A stretch of DNA of 64,000 bases from Balanoglossus misakiensis (Eukaryota > Hemichordata), in assembly GCA_040954595.2 (NCBI GenBank), contig CM082579.2:1178001-1242000 (forward strand). The letters are read 5' to 3'. Positions within the stretch are counted from its first letter, which is position 1; each line of letters begins with the position of its first letter. Below the pieces are notes generated by a model. The model saw nothing but the letters and a program-made list of their open reading frames with translations, ran no database searches and was not told where the DNA came from. Position numbers and translations under genes: made by a program. Shown one piece after another: positions 38,716-48,811 of this stretch.

Positions 38716-38867
38716 TCTCTCTCTCTCTCTCTCATAGAGTAAGTACAAGTATACTTACTTGTCAGTGGTTCGTCAACATCAAGTGTAGACACGCTTGCAA
38801 TGGCGAAACAGCTTAATACAAGCAGAATAACTACTATATGGACACAGAGAATCGCCTCCCTTGTCAT
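32376..38867 (-). CDS. Receptor tyrosine kinase with cadherin-like, EGF and Ig ectodomain
   Basis: Twenty-three exons join exactly in frame to 988 aa: 38867-38759, 38619-38504, 38350-38267, 38155-38051, 37907-37782, 37532-37415, 37181-37018, 36892-36700, 36601-36473, 36242-36059, 35907-35792, 35614-35489, 35309-35187, 35067-34892, 34752-34690, 34606-34411, 34212-34102, 33906-33716, 33599-33394, 33157-33117, 32981-32885, 32674-32575, 32468-32376. Order: signal peptide; cadherin-like segment (about 40-220, [37 protein letters not shown]); an unassigned region (220-338); EGF (338-381); Ig (382-481); two EGF modules (481-564); a transmembrane helix (about 579-602); tyrosine kinase. The kinase keeps GQGGFG (681-686), Lys706 in [13 protein letters not shown] (Asp815), DFG (833) and PLRWMAPE, so it looks active. 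The activation loop has YTYIYKKK. The cadherin-like part recalls Ret, and the EGF/Ig part recalls Tie. Family placement is unresolved. Confidence 0.9.
38685..38733. repeat. CT microsatellite
   Basis: This near-pure CT dinucleotide run with one interruption lies inside intron 1 of the receptor kinase, just after its first coding exon. Confidence 0.96.
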
Positions 38868-40411
38868 CTTGTTTCAAGCTCTGGACACAAAATGAAAAGA
38901 AGGCTCGCCCCGGTATGTCTTAAATTACAGACTAACCTACTCCAATTTTAGAAAACGGGAAGTCCCTGTGACCGCCCCTTGAACTATTTGGACAGACTCA
39001 AGTCTCTGGATTATATATTATATATTCTTAGAATATTTCCTAGTTGGGAGAAAATGACGACTTGTGTACATGTTTTCATGAACCATTCGACTTGCAAATG
39101 GCAATGGTGCTTGCTGTGCGTTCTGTACACTAGGAATGTCAGGGATGTGCATGTGTTTTCTAGCAATTCTCGACGCAAGACGGTCACAGTTCTTGTTATA
39201 TGCGTAAATCCAAATCCTGGCAACAGGGTAACGCTCTTATGCCACTCTAAGCTTATCTGCAACGCCCTTTCTTTCCAAATCACGAAGTTCTACTATAACT
39301 GACAGGACTACTATATATGAATACAATAATGCCATAAAAGTATAAAAGAATTTTTGCTTGAGTAGTTAAAGAATTTTAAGTCATGAAAATCAGCTTGTTC
39401 CGCCACTTCACACGACGCTGCAAGTGATTTTGTGATACTCGGGATATTTTATAAGTTTCCTGTAGACTTGATCCTCACCATGAACGGGATCAGGTCACAT
39501 GAGCCACATCGCACCGACACCTGCCTCCTCGACCCCTGTATCCAACTGTCTTTAATTTATGGCTAACACTGGGAGACCAAGTTCTGAATGGGTAACAAAT
39601 TGCACTAGGTAAATTTCGCACTTGATGAACTGACCTATAACCCACTGCCAACTTGTATCATTTCTCAATTTAATCGGGCTTTCATCTGAAAATGTGCGTT
39701 TAAAAGTAGTGTAGACGCGTTGTGGATGACGTTTCATCCATTGGAATAGGCCTCACGAGCGTTTTCACCAAAGTGTGCAGTATGCTGGGCAAACCACGTG
39801 ACACCATATCAAAGCATGACGTTTCTTTGTGTTGACTGGGTAGAAGAATCACTAAGGACTACAATATTGTGTAAATTGAATACTGCCACCAGAGAGCAGG
39901 GAAGGAGTGGTCACGTGAGCTATGCTGACTGCGCTTTTTTTACTGTGCCTGCATGAATATATTACAACGGGCAAGAGTCCAAAAATTGAAGTGTTTGTGA
40001 CTTTTATCTGCAGTAGCTTATCTGGGTTTGTTTTTTGACAACTTCGACAACATACCAATCATACAGCCAGTTGTCGGGTTGTCGACATTCGGTGAATCCG
40101 CGGGATATTTGACAAGCGCGATAAAATCGACCAATCGGATACCGCATACTACCGAGACTGCGCAAGTTCGATGGGGAACCCCCGCGTACCGAAACCACAA
40201 CAGTACCAGCCGTGAAAACAGTATCTTGTTCGATACCGGTTCCTTAGACACCTAACATACTATTGTCTTTTCAGTGGCTTGTTCTAGAGAGTACGTCATT
40301 AACATTGATTTCAGCTCATTAGGATTGGCTTCACACTGGTAGGTGCTACTGTTAGTAATCCTATTTTAATAAATTGTACAATAATGCTTAAGAATGCAAT
40401 CTGTCCACCTG

Positions 40412-40426
40412 TGAGTCACGTGACTC
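40412..40426. promoter_or_regulatory. AP-1 site fused to an E-box in a 14-bp palindrome
   Basis: GAGTCACGTGACTC at 40413-40426 is a perfect palindrome. It contains CACGTG at its centre, and with the preceding T it forms a consensus AP-1 site TGAGTCA (40412-40418). It lies about 20 bp upstream of the TATA box of bZIP B, a factor type that binds AP-1/CRE sites, so autoregulation is plausible. Confidence 0.6.
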
Positions 40427-40444
40427 GTTGACATGCTTGGATAA

Positions 40445-40452
40445 TATATAAA
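40445..40452 (+). promoter_or_regulatory. TATA box of bZIP B
   Basis: TATATAAA reads toward bZIP B and lies 317 bp upstream of its proposed ATG and 19 bp after the AP-1/E-box palindrome. Confidence 0.6.
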
Positions 40453-40768
40453 CAGGTTGTTTTTGTCTATCACTCCTGCATCGTATTGTCACAGTATTGT
40501 AGTTGTTTGTATACGCACGGGCCTTTATGAACTGCTGCATACTCGGTGCATATTCGTGCACGTTTCATCATTCATAAATTTAGATCTTTGGAAATTAATT
40601 CAAAACGTGTTGTAATCATGTGGTCTGCATAATATGCCTAAAATAAAACAGTCGAATATCTGCATGCAATCTTTCCCTGATTGGCCAAAAGTTGACGAAT
40701 AATTAGCCGTCTTTCTGTTAAAAGTTGAAGATCTGAGCACGTTGACAGTAGCAATTGACGGAGTTAAG

Positions 40769-42456
40769 ATGTGTGAGGTAATGTGAAAACAAACTTTTGG
40801 AACCTGCATCGAATTTTTCTTGTGCGAAATTATTTAAAAAATTTCTCTTTCAGCCAATAGCCTTCGGGTTTGAATGGGAAACCTCTGCCATGGATACGGA
40901 CCAGCTCGATACGAACCAGCCAACGTCAGCGTCAAATATTTTAGGGGAGAAGTTCGACTTCAACAACAATTATTTTGAGCCAGTCGTCGCGGAGAATGAA
41001 CTTGAATTCATTGAAGACTTTGACATCTCGTACTCAACTTTGGTGAAAGACGAACTAAGATCTGCCATCAAGACCAGAAGATCCTCAAAAGGTCTGCCTG
41101 ATATAAAGAACGAATACGAAGCCCCTAAGCAATACCAGGTATGCTTGCACAACATCAATATTTTTAAGGCCCTGCGGTATCAGACACCAAAATAATTTTC
41201 ATTTGTTGTGCAATATTGCAGTTTTTCAGTATACATGCTTTCGTATTGTGATCTAATCCGTGCACTGTATTTTTGTATTGGCTCATGTTACATGACGTAT
41301 TCGACATACCACTCTGTCCCATAAATAAGAAATATTTGTCAACACAAACACATGGACTCACTATCGTCACTGTAACTCGCTTTGGCATGCAGGTTGATAA
41401 ATGTGTTATGCTTCATGTTTTACGTAGGCGGAACCGCAATTTCAATGTGTTCTAATATAGCTAAGAGGCAAAATTTGCCGAATACAAAGTTTAACATAGA
41501 AATAAATAACAGCAACCTCGTAGATTCAGATTGTGGAGGTTAAAAATAGAAAAGGGGGATTTTCGGTGAGTCAGTCAGTTAAAGTGTACCTTTTTATCAC
41601 GCCACTTACTCATTTACATAAATTGGCTTCGGCTGGTCTGATATGTGAGGTACGTGTGGACACGGTGGGTGTAAAAACTTGAACTGCTTCCAAATCAAGT
41701 TGTTAAACAATGCCACAAATCTAACACGTCATAAACTATTACTTTCGCCTTTTTATAAAGCGTATACACGTTGCTTTGCTTTATCTTACTCATGTGAGAC
41801 TTAAATTTCATTCACAGCTAACAGAAGAAGAGATAAAAAGACGGCGAATTCGGCGCGAGAGAAATCGAATTGCTGCCGAGAAATGTCGCAAGAAAAGAAA
41901 GACAAAGGAAATGAGTATAGAGGAGGTAAGGTCATCAACTGATTGGTGATTTATTGTCCAAGGGACGCGTAAGAGAGTTCAAGCCTTGGGAAATTCCCAC
42001 AGACTTTGTACGCAATGCGTTGCACCCGGAAAATATTAACCAAATTCAGGCCTTACATTATATGACCTCTAGGTTTTGTTGTCTCAATTCCTTGTCGCGG
42101 AGGGCGATATAATACAGTAGGCCTAACTTGTTAGTGAATTGCATCGTATGTTGCTTGCTGTGTGTTCCTTTTATACATTGAATAATTGAAAAAAAAATCC
42201 CAAAATGACATGAGGATTTACCACAAGCAATGGCTGTCATCGCAGTATGTGCGTCGTCTTACTATACTATGGTGCCATTTTTTCTAATGCTTTGTTGTTG
42301 TGCGTTTTTTCAAAGGAATACAAAGTTCAATCAAACCTGAACGCGAAGCTCCAAGACGAGGTAAAGGAGCTGAAGGAAGAACAGGAAAAGCTTAGCAGAA
42401 CGCTGAAGTTTCACGCCACAGACTGTACCCTCCACGAGACCCACAACAAATCATAA
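40769..42456 (+). CDS. bZIP transcription factor B, ATF3/JDP2-like
   Basis: Four exons (40769-40777, 40854-41138, 41818-41925, 42316-42456) join to 180 aa. The first coding exon is only 9 bp (Met-Cys-Glu), followed by GTAATG; the next begins after TCTTTCAG. Residues about 60-98 contain FDISYSTLVKDELRSAIK and the SKGLPDIKNEYEAP segment shared with gene C. The basic region is 99-134 (IKRRRIRRERNRIAAEKCRKKRKTKE), and the zipper runs about 135-165 (EYKVQSNLNAKLQDEVKELK). The protein should dimerise with Jun- or ATF-type partners and bind AP-1/CRE sites. If the 9-bp exon is not used, the internal Met of MDTDQLDT is the alternative start. It faces gene C tail to tail. Confidence 0.87.
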
Positions 42457-43384
42457 CACATTGCGGATAAAAGACGAGAGACAGATCATTCGACCTCGCT
42501 GTCAGTAATTATTCTGACGTCGATAATTCAGCCTCGATATCAGTAATTACCCTGATCTCGGATGGGACAAAACCAATACCCAAAGCTGTCCAACCAAACC
42601 CTCTATGCCATGACGCTGCCATATTCTCAAAACGAACAACATTTACAATTCAGAACTTTCCAGTCGACCACGAATACCTTGTAAATGCTTTCCATGGTGT
42701 TGGACCCCAGAGATTAAATCAGAACTAAAACATTACATTATTTATATCCAGAGCTATCTTGACACTTCATTTATATAGTATTATATGTTATCTATACAGT
42801 TATAATAATGGGTTTATATATTCTTAAAGTGTCACTTAAAATGACAATGATGTTAGTGTCTATGACCCATATATGCGATTGGCTAGATCTTGTGAACGTG
42901 TCCTGTTTCTTTTATAATCAAGATGATGGGTGATTTTGAAGAGAATAAAACAGAGACGCAACAATGATCGCAAAGCGTTGTATTGCATTTTTTCGAGAAC
43001 AAAGTGTGTACGTGTGCAAATATATATTATTACACGTGGAATCACACAAACCTGACATATGGACATTATCGACAGAGCGATTTCTAATCTGTCGATATTG
43101 TTCCAGAAAAAAACATTGACTGTGCATGATAGATTAGGTTATTAATTAACAGGTAAACAAAACCGAAATTCTAAGCTGTTAAGTACGTTAGTAATCCGTT
43201 TAGAATCAGTAGAATATTTTAAAGAATATTCTGAGAATACTGCATCTGAAATGATCAATAATGTAGACATACTTTTCTACCGGTTTAAATCCGGTTTACA
43301 GAAAAGAATGATAATAAACTTAATAAATATTTTCTAACTATACATAAAAATGTTTAATGTTTTATAGTAGGTTAAACGTTCATG
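42457..43384. other. Tail-to-tail intergenic region between bZIP B and bZIP C
   Basis: It holds the 3' untranslated regions of the two convergent genes. AATAAA at 42944-42949 suits bZIP B. No further gene is seen. Confidence 0.5.
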
Positions 43385-45346
43385 TCATCTCTCTGACAGA
43401 CAATGGTGTTCTTCGTTTTGTATCAGCGTGTTCCGCCGTGTGCAGATTGCTTGGTGTGTGTGCAGAAGCAATACGAGGTTCTCACGTTCTTGTTTCAACG
43501 TTTCCACTTCCTTCAAAAGTTCCTTGTTTCGTTTATCCAGTGCATTATGCTCCTGTGAGAAGAAAAATCACATGATTAACTGTTATAGGATCGAAAACCA
43601 AATCTACGTGCTTGGCGAAGACTGGCTGGTCACAATTCCGCCATCACACGATAAGATTATATAGTTAATGTTTGTGAAACTACAAATGCATGCATTTCCG
43701 ATCTAGAAATTATTCAGTGTGTTTTAATAATTTCGAAAGAGTCATACAGACTATTGATGCCACAAAGGGCGTGACCTTACGTCATGTGGTCTTATGAGGT
43801 CGGGGAATACCAAAATACGTCATTTTTTCACCGACCTAGTTTTAAAGTTGAATAAATACTGCATGTTAACCATTACGTTGGTCAACATTACAGAAAAATC
43901 GAAATTCTTGGAAGAACTGACGATAAACACCTGTACTATCCGTTTTTCTTTCTCTTTCCTTTTCTTGCGGCATTTTTCAGCTGCAATCTTGTTTCTTTCG
44001 CGCCTCATTCGACCTCGCTCTCGGTCTTCATCGGTCAGCTGATCCGTATGTGAATAAAACAAACGAGACTAATTAATAATCAATTCGGGGATATTGAGAA
44101 AGCCACATCATGTTATGGTGATGGAAGCGACGTTGAGGTACATATATTTACAATTGACCTGACATCCACTCTGTTACTGTTTAATTAACTGTCAACAGTT
44201 GTGTTTTATTATGTTTACATCCAGCTATAAATTATAAACTTTTGGCCATGGTCCAGGTTGGCAACACGCATCCTGATTGGTCAATTGTTCATTTTCTGCC
44301 AGCATTTCTAATATTGTCATGCCCTTTCAGCGTGACTCACTGGATTTCCCCTCTCTAAACTTAGTCTAAAATTGTCAACAAAACCAAGACAAAAATGCGG
44401 ATGACTTGTACACCATACTCTTTCTTTCTGCATGATTGAACACCCCTAACTCTAACATAGTCATGCATAGAGACAGACGTCCAAGTTCAATGTCAAGTTT
44501 TCTTCAGTTGTTTCAGCTAAATTTTGCGCATACAAACCCGTGTTTACGTTTCCGAATGTTTGATGCGTGCAAAGAACCTCCGGTCGTGAAGACTTTTATG
44601 TGAAAAATATAATCGTTTGTTTTAAAATGCACATGTCGCAAGTGGGGTGTCAGATCTTGATACGTTTTCAATGCGTCAACCTCGCAATAAGAAAGATCAC
44701 ACAAGTTTAAATATTATTACATAGACAAAAACCTACTTGGTCAGGCGCCGGTAATGTATATTCAGCTTTGACTTCGGGGAGTCCTTTAGACAGTCTTCTC
44801 GTAGCTATGGCCGATCGAAGTCCCTCTTTCACAAGAGTGGAGTAAGATATATCGATATCATCCAGATAATCATCCTCCATGGGTACCAAGTGAATGTCAT
44901 TGTTGTTGACTTCGAAGTTCTCACCCACTGTTTTATCAAGTGTGGCTTTGTGATCTTCTGCCAGAAGAAACTTCCAAGGGGAGACTAACGGTGCTGCTGT
45001 TACCATGGCGTCTAAATTCGATAATTCAAACTCAGGTATCAGAGTCTGCAACGAAAGTGAAAGTAAAATTGAAGGAGGGAATTGTTGAACATCTTATAGT
45101 ATGTCGCCCGATCGAATTTTTCCAAAACAGTTCTAAAGAACAGAACAGAAAAAAAAAATAAAAAAAATAGTATCGTTATGTACTTTTAAACGTGGCAAAA
45201 GGACATAGTCCGTTAAAAATTCGAGGTACAGCACACACTCGAGTTTTTTTCTAATTTATGCCGCAAACTTAATAAACGTTACATGCGAAAAACATTCTGG
45301 CAAAATGGTAGTTTGCAGAACCTAAAATTTTCCACACCTGCGACAT
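43385..45346 (-). CDS. bZIP transcription factor C, ATF3/JDP2-like
   Basis: Four minus-strand exons (45346-45338, 45045-44737, 44038-43931, 43552-43385) join to 197 aa. As in gene B, the first coding exon is 9 bp, here Met-Ser-Gln, and then TLIPEFELSNLDAM follows. Residues about 75-106 contain IDISYSTLVKEGLRSAIA and SKGLPEVKAEY, nearly the same as gene B. The basic region is 107-142 (RERGRMRRERNKIAAEKCRKKRKEKE). The zipper starts EHNALDKRNKELLKEVETLK. The tail ends CLSER. The gene has a compact TATA promoter with an octamer, and kappaB sites upstream. It is the sister of gene B by sequence and exon layout, so the pair looks like an inverted duplication. Confidence 0.88.
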
Positions 45347-45394
45347 CTTGCTGTATTTGGGGCGCATTTAAGAAAGCTAAACATAGTTCTGCTG

Positions 45395-45401
45395 TTTTAT
45401 A
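45395..45401 (-). promoter_or_regulatory. TATA box of bZIP C
   Basis: TATAAAA on the minus strand lies about 50 bp upstream of the bZIP C ATG, with an octamer 19 bp further upstream. Confidence 0.65.
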
Positions 45402-45419
45402 CCGTTATTACAATTAGGA

Positions 45420-45427
45420 ATTTGCAT
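45420..45427 (-). promoter_or_regulatory. Octamer (POU-type) site upstream of bZIP C
   Basis: ATGCAAAT, the perfect octamer, reads on the minus strand 19 bp upstream of the TATA box. Confidence 0.55.
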
Positions 45428-45436
45428 ACGGGAAAC

Positions 45437-45446
45437 GGGACTTTCC
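45437..45446. promoter_or_regulatory. kappaB site in the bZIP C promoter
   Basis: GGGACTTTCC is the classical NF-kappaB decamer and lies about 10 bp upstream of the octamer. Confidence 0.55.
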
Positions 45447-46143
45447 ACTACATTCAATTCAAACCGCCTAACCCCGTTTTGGAGGCCAGGGACTTCATCA
45501 TGAGAAGAGGCGTACCCTTGTCCCCCTCTGTCCCGGCTGCAGCAAGCATAACACCCTGCAGCCCGCTTCATAAAATAAACAGGATGTTTTGGCCCCTCCC
45601 TTCTCTGGAGAGGGGAAAGACCAAGGAAGTAAATGGAGCGAAAGTGTAAAATCTACGAAATTATCATATAACGCTTAATTATTTTCATTTTTCAAAAGGG
45701 TTACATCTATCTGGTTTAGAATTATACCTTTTTTCACGAAAAACGACGTTGAAAAGTATTATGCAAAACAACACATCAGTTGCCTGAGTTAAGCATGCAT
45801 TTTCCTATTTCCCATAAGAGCTATCGGAACGTTGAGTTGTCCATTGAAACTCACTAAGCGATCATATGTGATCGCATGAAGCTCCGATAACTACAACACC
45901 AAATGGTCGAAGCTTCGCCTAAGTTCGACAACATTCGAAGGGAAAAAACAATGTATGACATTATCGTAACATACCTTTCAACATCAAAGACAGACCTTTC
46001 CAGTATAGTACAGTGTTATCAAGGCTAACAAACGGCCAGCTATGTTGAAGTAGCACACGCCGAATATTTTTTCTTGCGGTATATTTATCTCGCCCTAACA
46101 GTTATCATGGCGACGCGCCGGCATTCCGCATATTCATGGTTTT

Positions 46144-46187
46144 GGGGATTCCCCTAATTTGCATATCACAATACAAAGGGGATTCCC
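46144..46187. promoter_or_regulatory. kappaB-octamer-kappaB cluster
   Basis: GGGGATTCCCC (46144-46154), ATTTGCAT (46157-46164, octamer in reverse) and GGGGATTCCC (46178-46187) lie within 44 bp. Both outer sites fit the NF-kappaB consensus exactly. The cluster is about 0.8 kb upstream of bZIP C and 1.1 kb upstream of the TNFR-like gene, so it could serve either. Confidence 0.55.
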
Positions 46188-47297
46188 AGAAACAGAGACA
46201 AGCTTGAGTGTACAAGCTCTGCAGCGATTGGATGACCCCATCAGCATAAGCCTGCCTATCACACTACTCGCAGCATACACCTGCCACGACAGACCACTGC
46301 ACTCTGCTCATTCGAAGGCCTACATGCCACGTCAGGCAAGAACTCACTCTGTCATTCCAGATTATCCATGGCCACGGCACAGACCTTATATGTAACACTA
46401 TGCAGAGCCAAGACGTAAGAATTGAAGGATCAAGCCAAAAATTTAAAGGAAAACGACATGATCATTTATAAGACTTGCACACATTTTGGTGCCCTCCTTC
46501 AAAGTGAAAGGTTTCGCCCTTAAATATGAGACCCTGCCACCTGGGACCACTCTTGTGCCTGCGTCTTATAACATCACCACACGACCATGAGCTTGAACAA
46601 TAACTTGAATAAGTGTTGTATGACCTACGACAACCCCTTTTTTACCAAAACGAAGCTACAACGATATTTTGACCAAAATTACATGTACCATGCATAGGCG
46701 TCTTCGAAATCTCAGTATTGTTGCATGTTTAGTTGACCTCCACTAAGCATCAAGAGACATATTTTATCAGACACCACAATGACCACGACATAAAACCCAA
46801 AAAGTGACTCAAGTGCCCGTGGCTCAAAAAGATTTTGGTCCTCAGGTCCAACGGCACGCCGTTGCAGGGGAGACACTCGACCAAGTCATGACCCAGACTA
46901 TTGACTCGCAGAACGCTATGTGTCACCATCAGATATGCCCGACTGACCTAGCTACTGTATATTCATGAACAAAGTCCAGCTATGTCGCACCAACAATGCA
47001 CAAGACCCATAAAAAGTTTTACACAATTACAGATCCGCCGATTGTCATGCTGACCTGACCTCAACCATGTCAGGTTTCGGTTTGTTTCTTGCACCTGGTC
47101 AACTTTACCCTCCAGGTCAAACTATTTTCTGGTTGGATCGATTAATACAAGTGCTTTTGTTGCCGGGGTTTAATTTGGTATGCAAGAACTTTATTGTGAT
47201 GAGTCACTGTTCTTTTTGGGTTTTTCATTTTAGTCATGTTATAGAGTCTGATTGCGCAGTATATCTGTATTAGACAAGTGGTATCCAAAGAAGAAAG

Positions 47298-48811
47298 ATG
47301 TATTGTCGTGCATTATCGACAACACGGCAGTTCTTGCTTCTGGTTATAATTTGTACGTCAGCGGTATCGACAGGCCAAAACAATGCGTCGGAGGTAAGTG
47401 CCGTCACAAAGAGGGTTGAAATTTGATCACCATCGACAACAAAGCTATTGTCAAACAATTTCCGTCTACCTGTTGGGGCTTTAAAAATGGCGCAGTGCCA
47501 TATACTAGTATATAGACTTTGCATAGGCACGGGACTATGTGTACCCATTGTAAGGCGAAGCTTGCCAGATATCAGACCAGCTATGAGCATAGTAAATGTG
47601 TATCCCATACCGGTTTCTGGCCTTTGCGGCTTGGCCGCTCGACACTTTAGCCATCTCCGCGCTTTGGCAAGCGGTACGACAGTCAGACCAAACATAGCTG
47701 TACGTCGGAACCAGGCGTATTTAGCCTACTGAAAGAAATCGGCCGTTTGCTCCGTGACCTCAAACCTCCAAAAACAAGCGTTTCAGCCGAACCGCTTCAA
47801 GTAACGGGCAGATGGGTCCCCCTCTACCTCCTGGGAAGGGAGATTTCTATGTCAGTGACATGTCAACTTCATTACAGATTGACACCGTCGACCAAGGAAC
47901 AACGCCCGGCCCATGCTATTACCAGCCGCACTCTCACTTGGTCAACGGAACGTGTATTTGTGATGACAAGTACTACAACGATGGCTTAGAGGACTCCTGC
48001 GAGCCATGTTCCTACTGCTGTGATGACCTTGAGGGATCAGCTCCACAAGATGAATGCATTGTGAAGGGAATGCCGGATGATCAAGTATGCAACTATGTGA
48101 AGGGATGTTCGCCTCCCTGTAAGTGTTCCTGGCTTTACAACATAGATTCAATGGCTGTATTACATTTCTATTTCATTTTGTCCCATTTATAGCACAATTT
48201 TGACAGATCATGTGGGTGGTACCAATGTGTGTGATCGATATATGTGACGTCAGATCATGGACATCTAGTGCGTCGTCCATGGTCAGAATATTCTGCGAAT
48301 CTTAAGCATGCATGCATTACTATATCTTATCGCACAAACTCTTTCAATCGACAATACTCTGAATACTACTTGAATAAATTAAATTTATCGTTTTTTCGTA
48401 TACATGCAGACGACTTTTGGACCGAAAGGAACACAATTATCGTGGCTGTTGTAGTGCCTGTTGTGCTGATTATCTTGATCGCCCTGATTATGTGTTTGGT
48501 CTGCAAGAAGAATAGAAGATGTAGACAATGGTCGCAAGGTAAGATATGAAAGAATTCGGATTTGTTTCCTTTTCGAAATTATGACATTACGCCACAAATT
48601 AGTCTTTAGGAACCTAGACTAGTATACTGGGGGTAAAAATTTAGCAATACTGCAATGTTTCGCAAACCACGTGGATTATGTCGTTTTTCACTCTAGAAAC
48701 TCCGACTCATTTCTCACAGACCACTGCTGTCCGGACAATCATCCGTATCGCGAGACTTCGCCCGGGGGCTATGAAGAAGTGGCTCAAAGTCAGCTGACAG
48801 ACAGAGGATAA
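47298..48811 (+). CDS. Small TNF-receptor-like single-pass membrane protein
   Basis: Four exons (47298-47393, 47812-48118, 48410-48538, 48720-48811) join in frame to 207 aa. Residues 1-26 form a signal peptide (MYCRALSTTRQFLLLVIICT). Exon 2 has the cysteine pattern CYYQP..NGTCICDDKYYNDG..CEPCSYCCDD and the GMPDDQVCNY segment, as in invertebrate TNFR cysteine-rich repeats. Exon 3 gives a transmembrane helix (NTIIVAVVVPVVLIILIALIMCLVC) followed by a basic stop-transfer. The cytoplasmic tail is about 45 residues, with no death domain and no clear TRAF motif. The exon 2 acceptor (AACGGGCAG) has a poor pyrimidine tract and is the weakest border. A second acceptor before 48697 would give an alternative tail in another frame, ending at 48797. 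Confidence 0.72.

Larger units (their letters stand above)
38868..40768. other. Divergent intergenic region between the receptor kinase and bZIP B
   Basis: The two genes point away from each other. No coding gene is supported. The open frames at 40004-40255 overlap on both strands and show no motif I know. The right end carries the AP-1/E-box palindrome and the TATA box of bZIP B. Confidence 0.5.
45347..47297. other. Divergent intergenic region between bZIP C and the TNFR-like gene
   Basis: It holds the bZIP C promoter on the left and a kappaB-octamer-kappaB cluster at 46144-46187. The plus-strand frame at 46159-46395 does not start with ATG and shows no known motif. I see no supported gene. 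Confidence 0.5.

Noticed and set aside
40004-40255. Overlapping open frames on both strands before bZIP B
   Set aside because: There is no recognisable domain, no ATG context and no splice partner; they may come from an old repeat.
47270-47695. A 141-codon minus-strand frame opposite the TNFR-like gene
   Set aside because: It overlaps the signal-peptide exon and intron of a supported gene and has no known motif.
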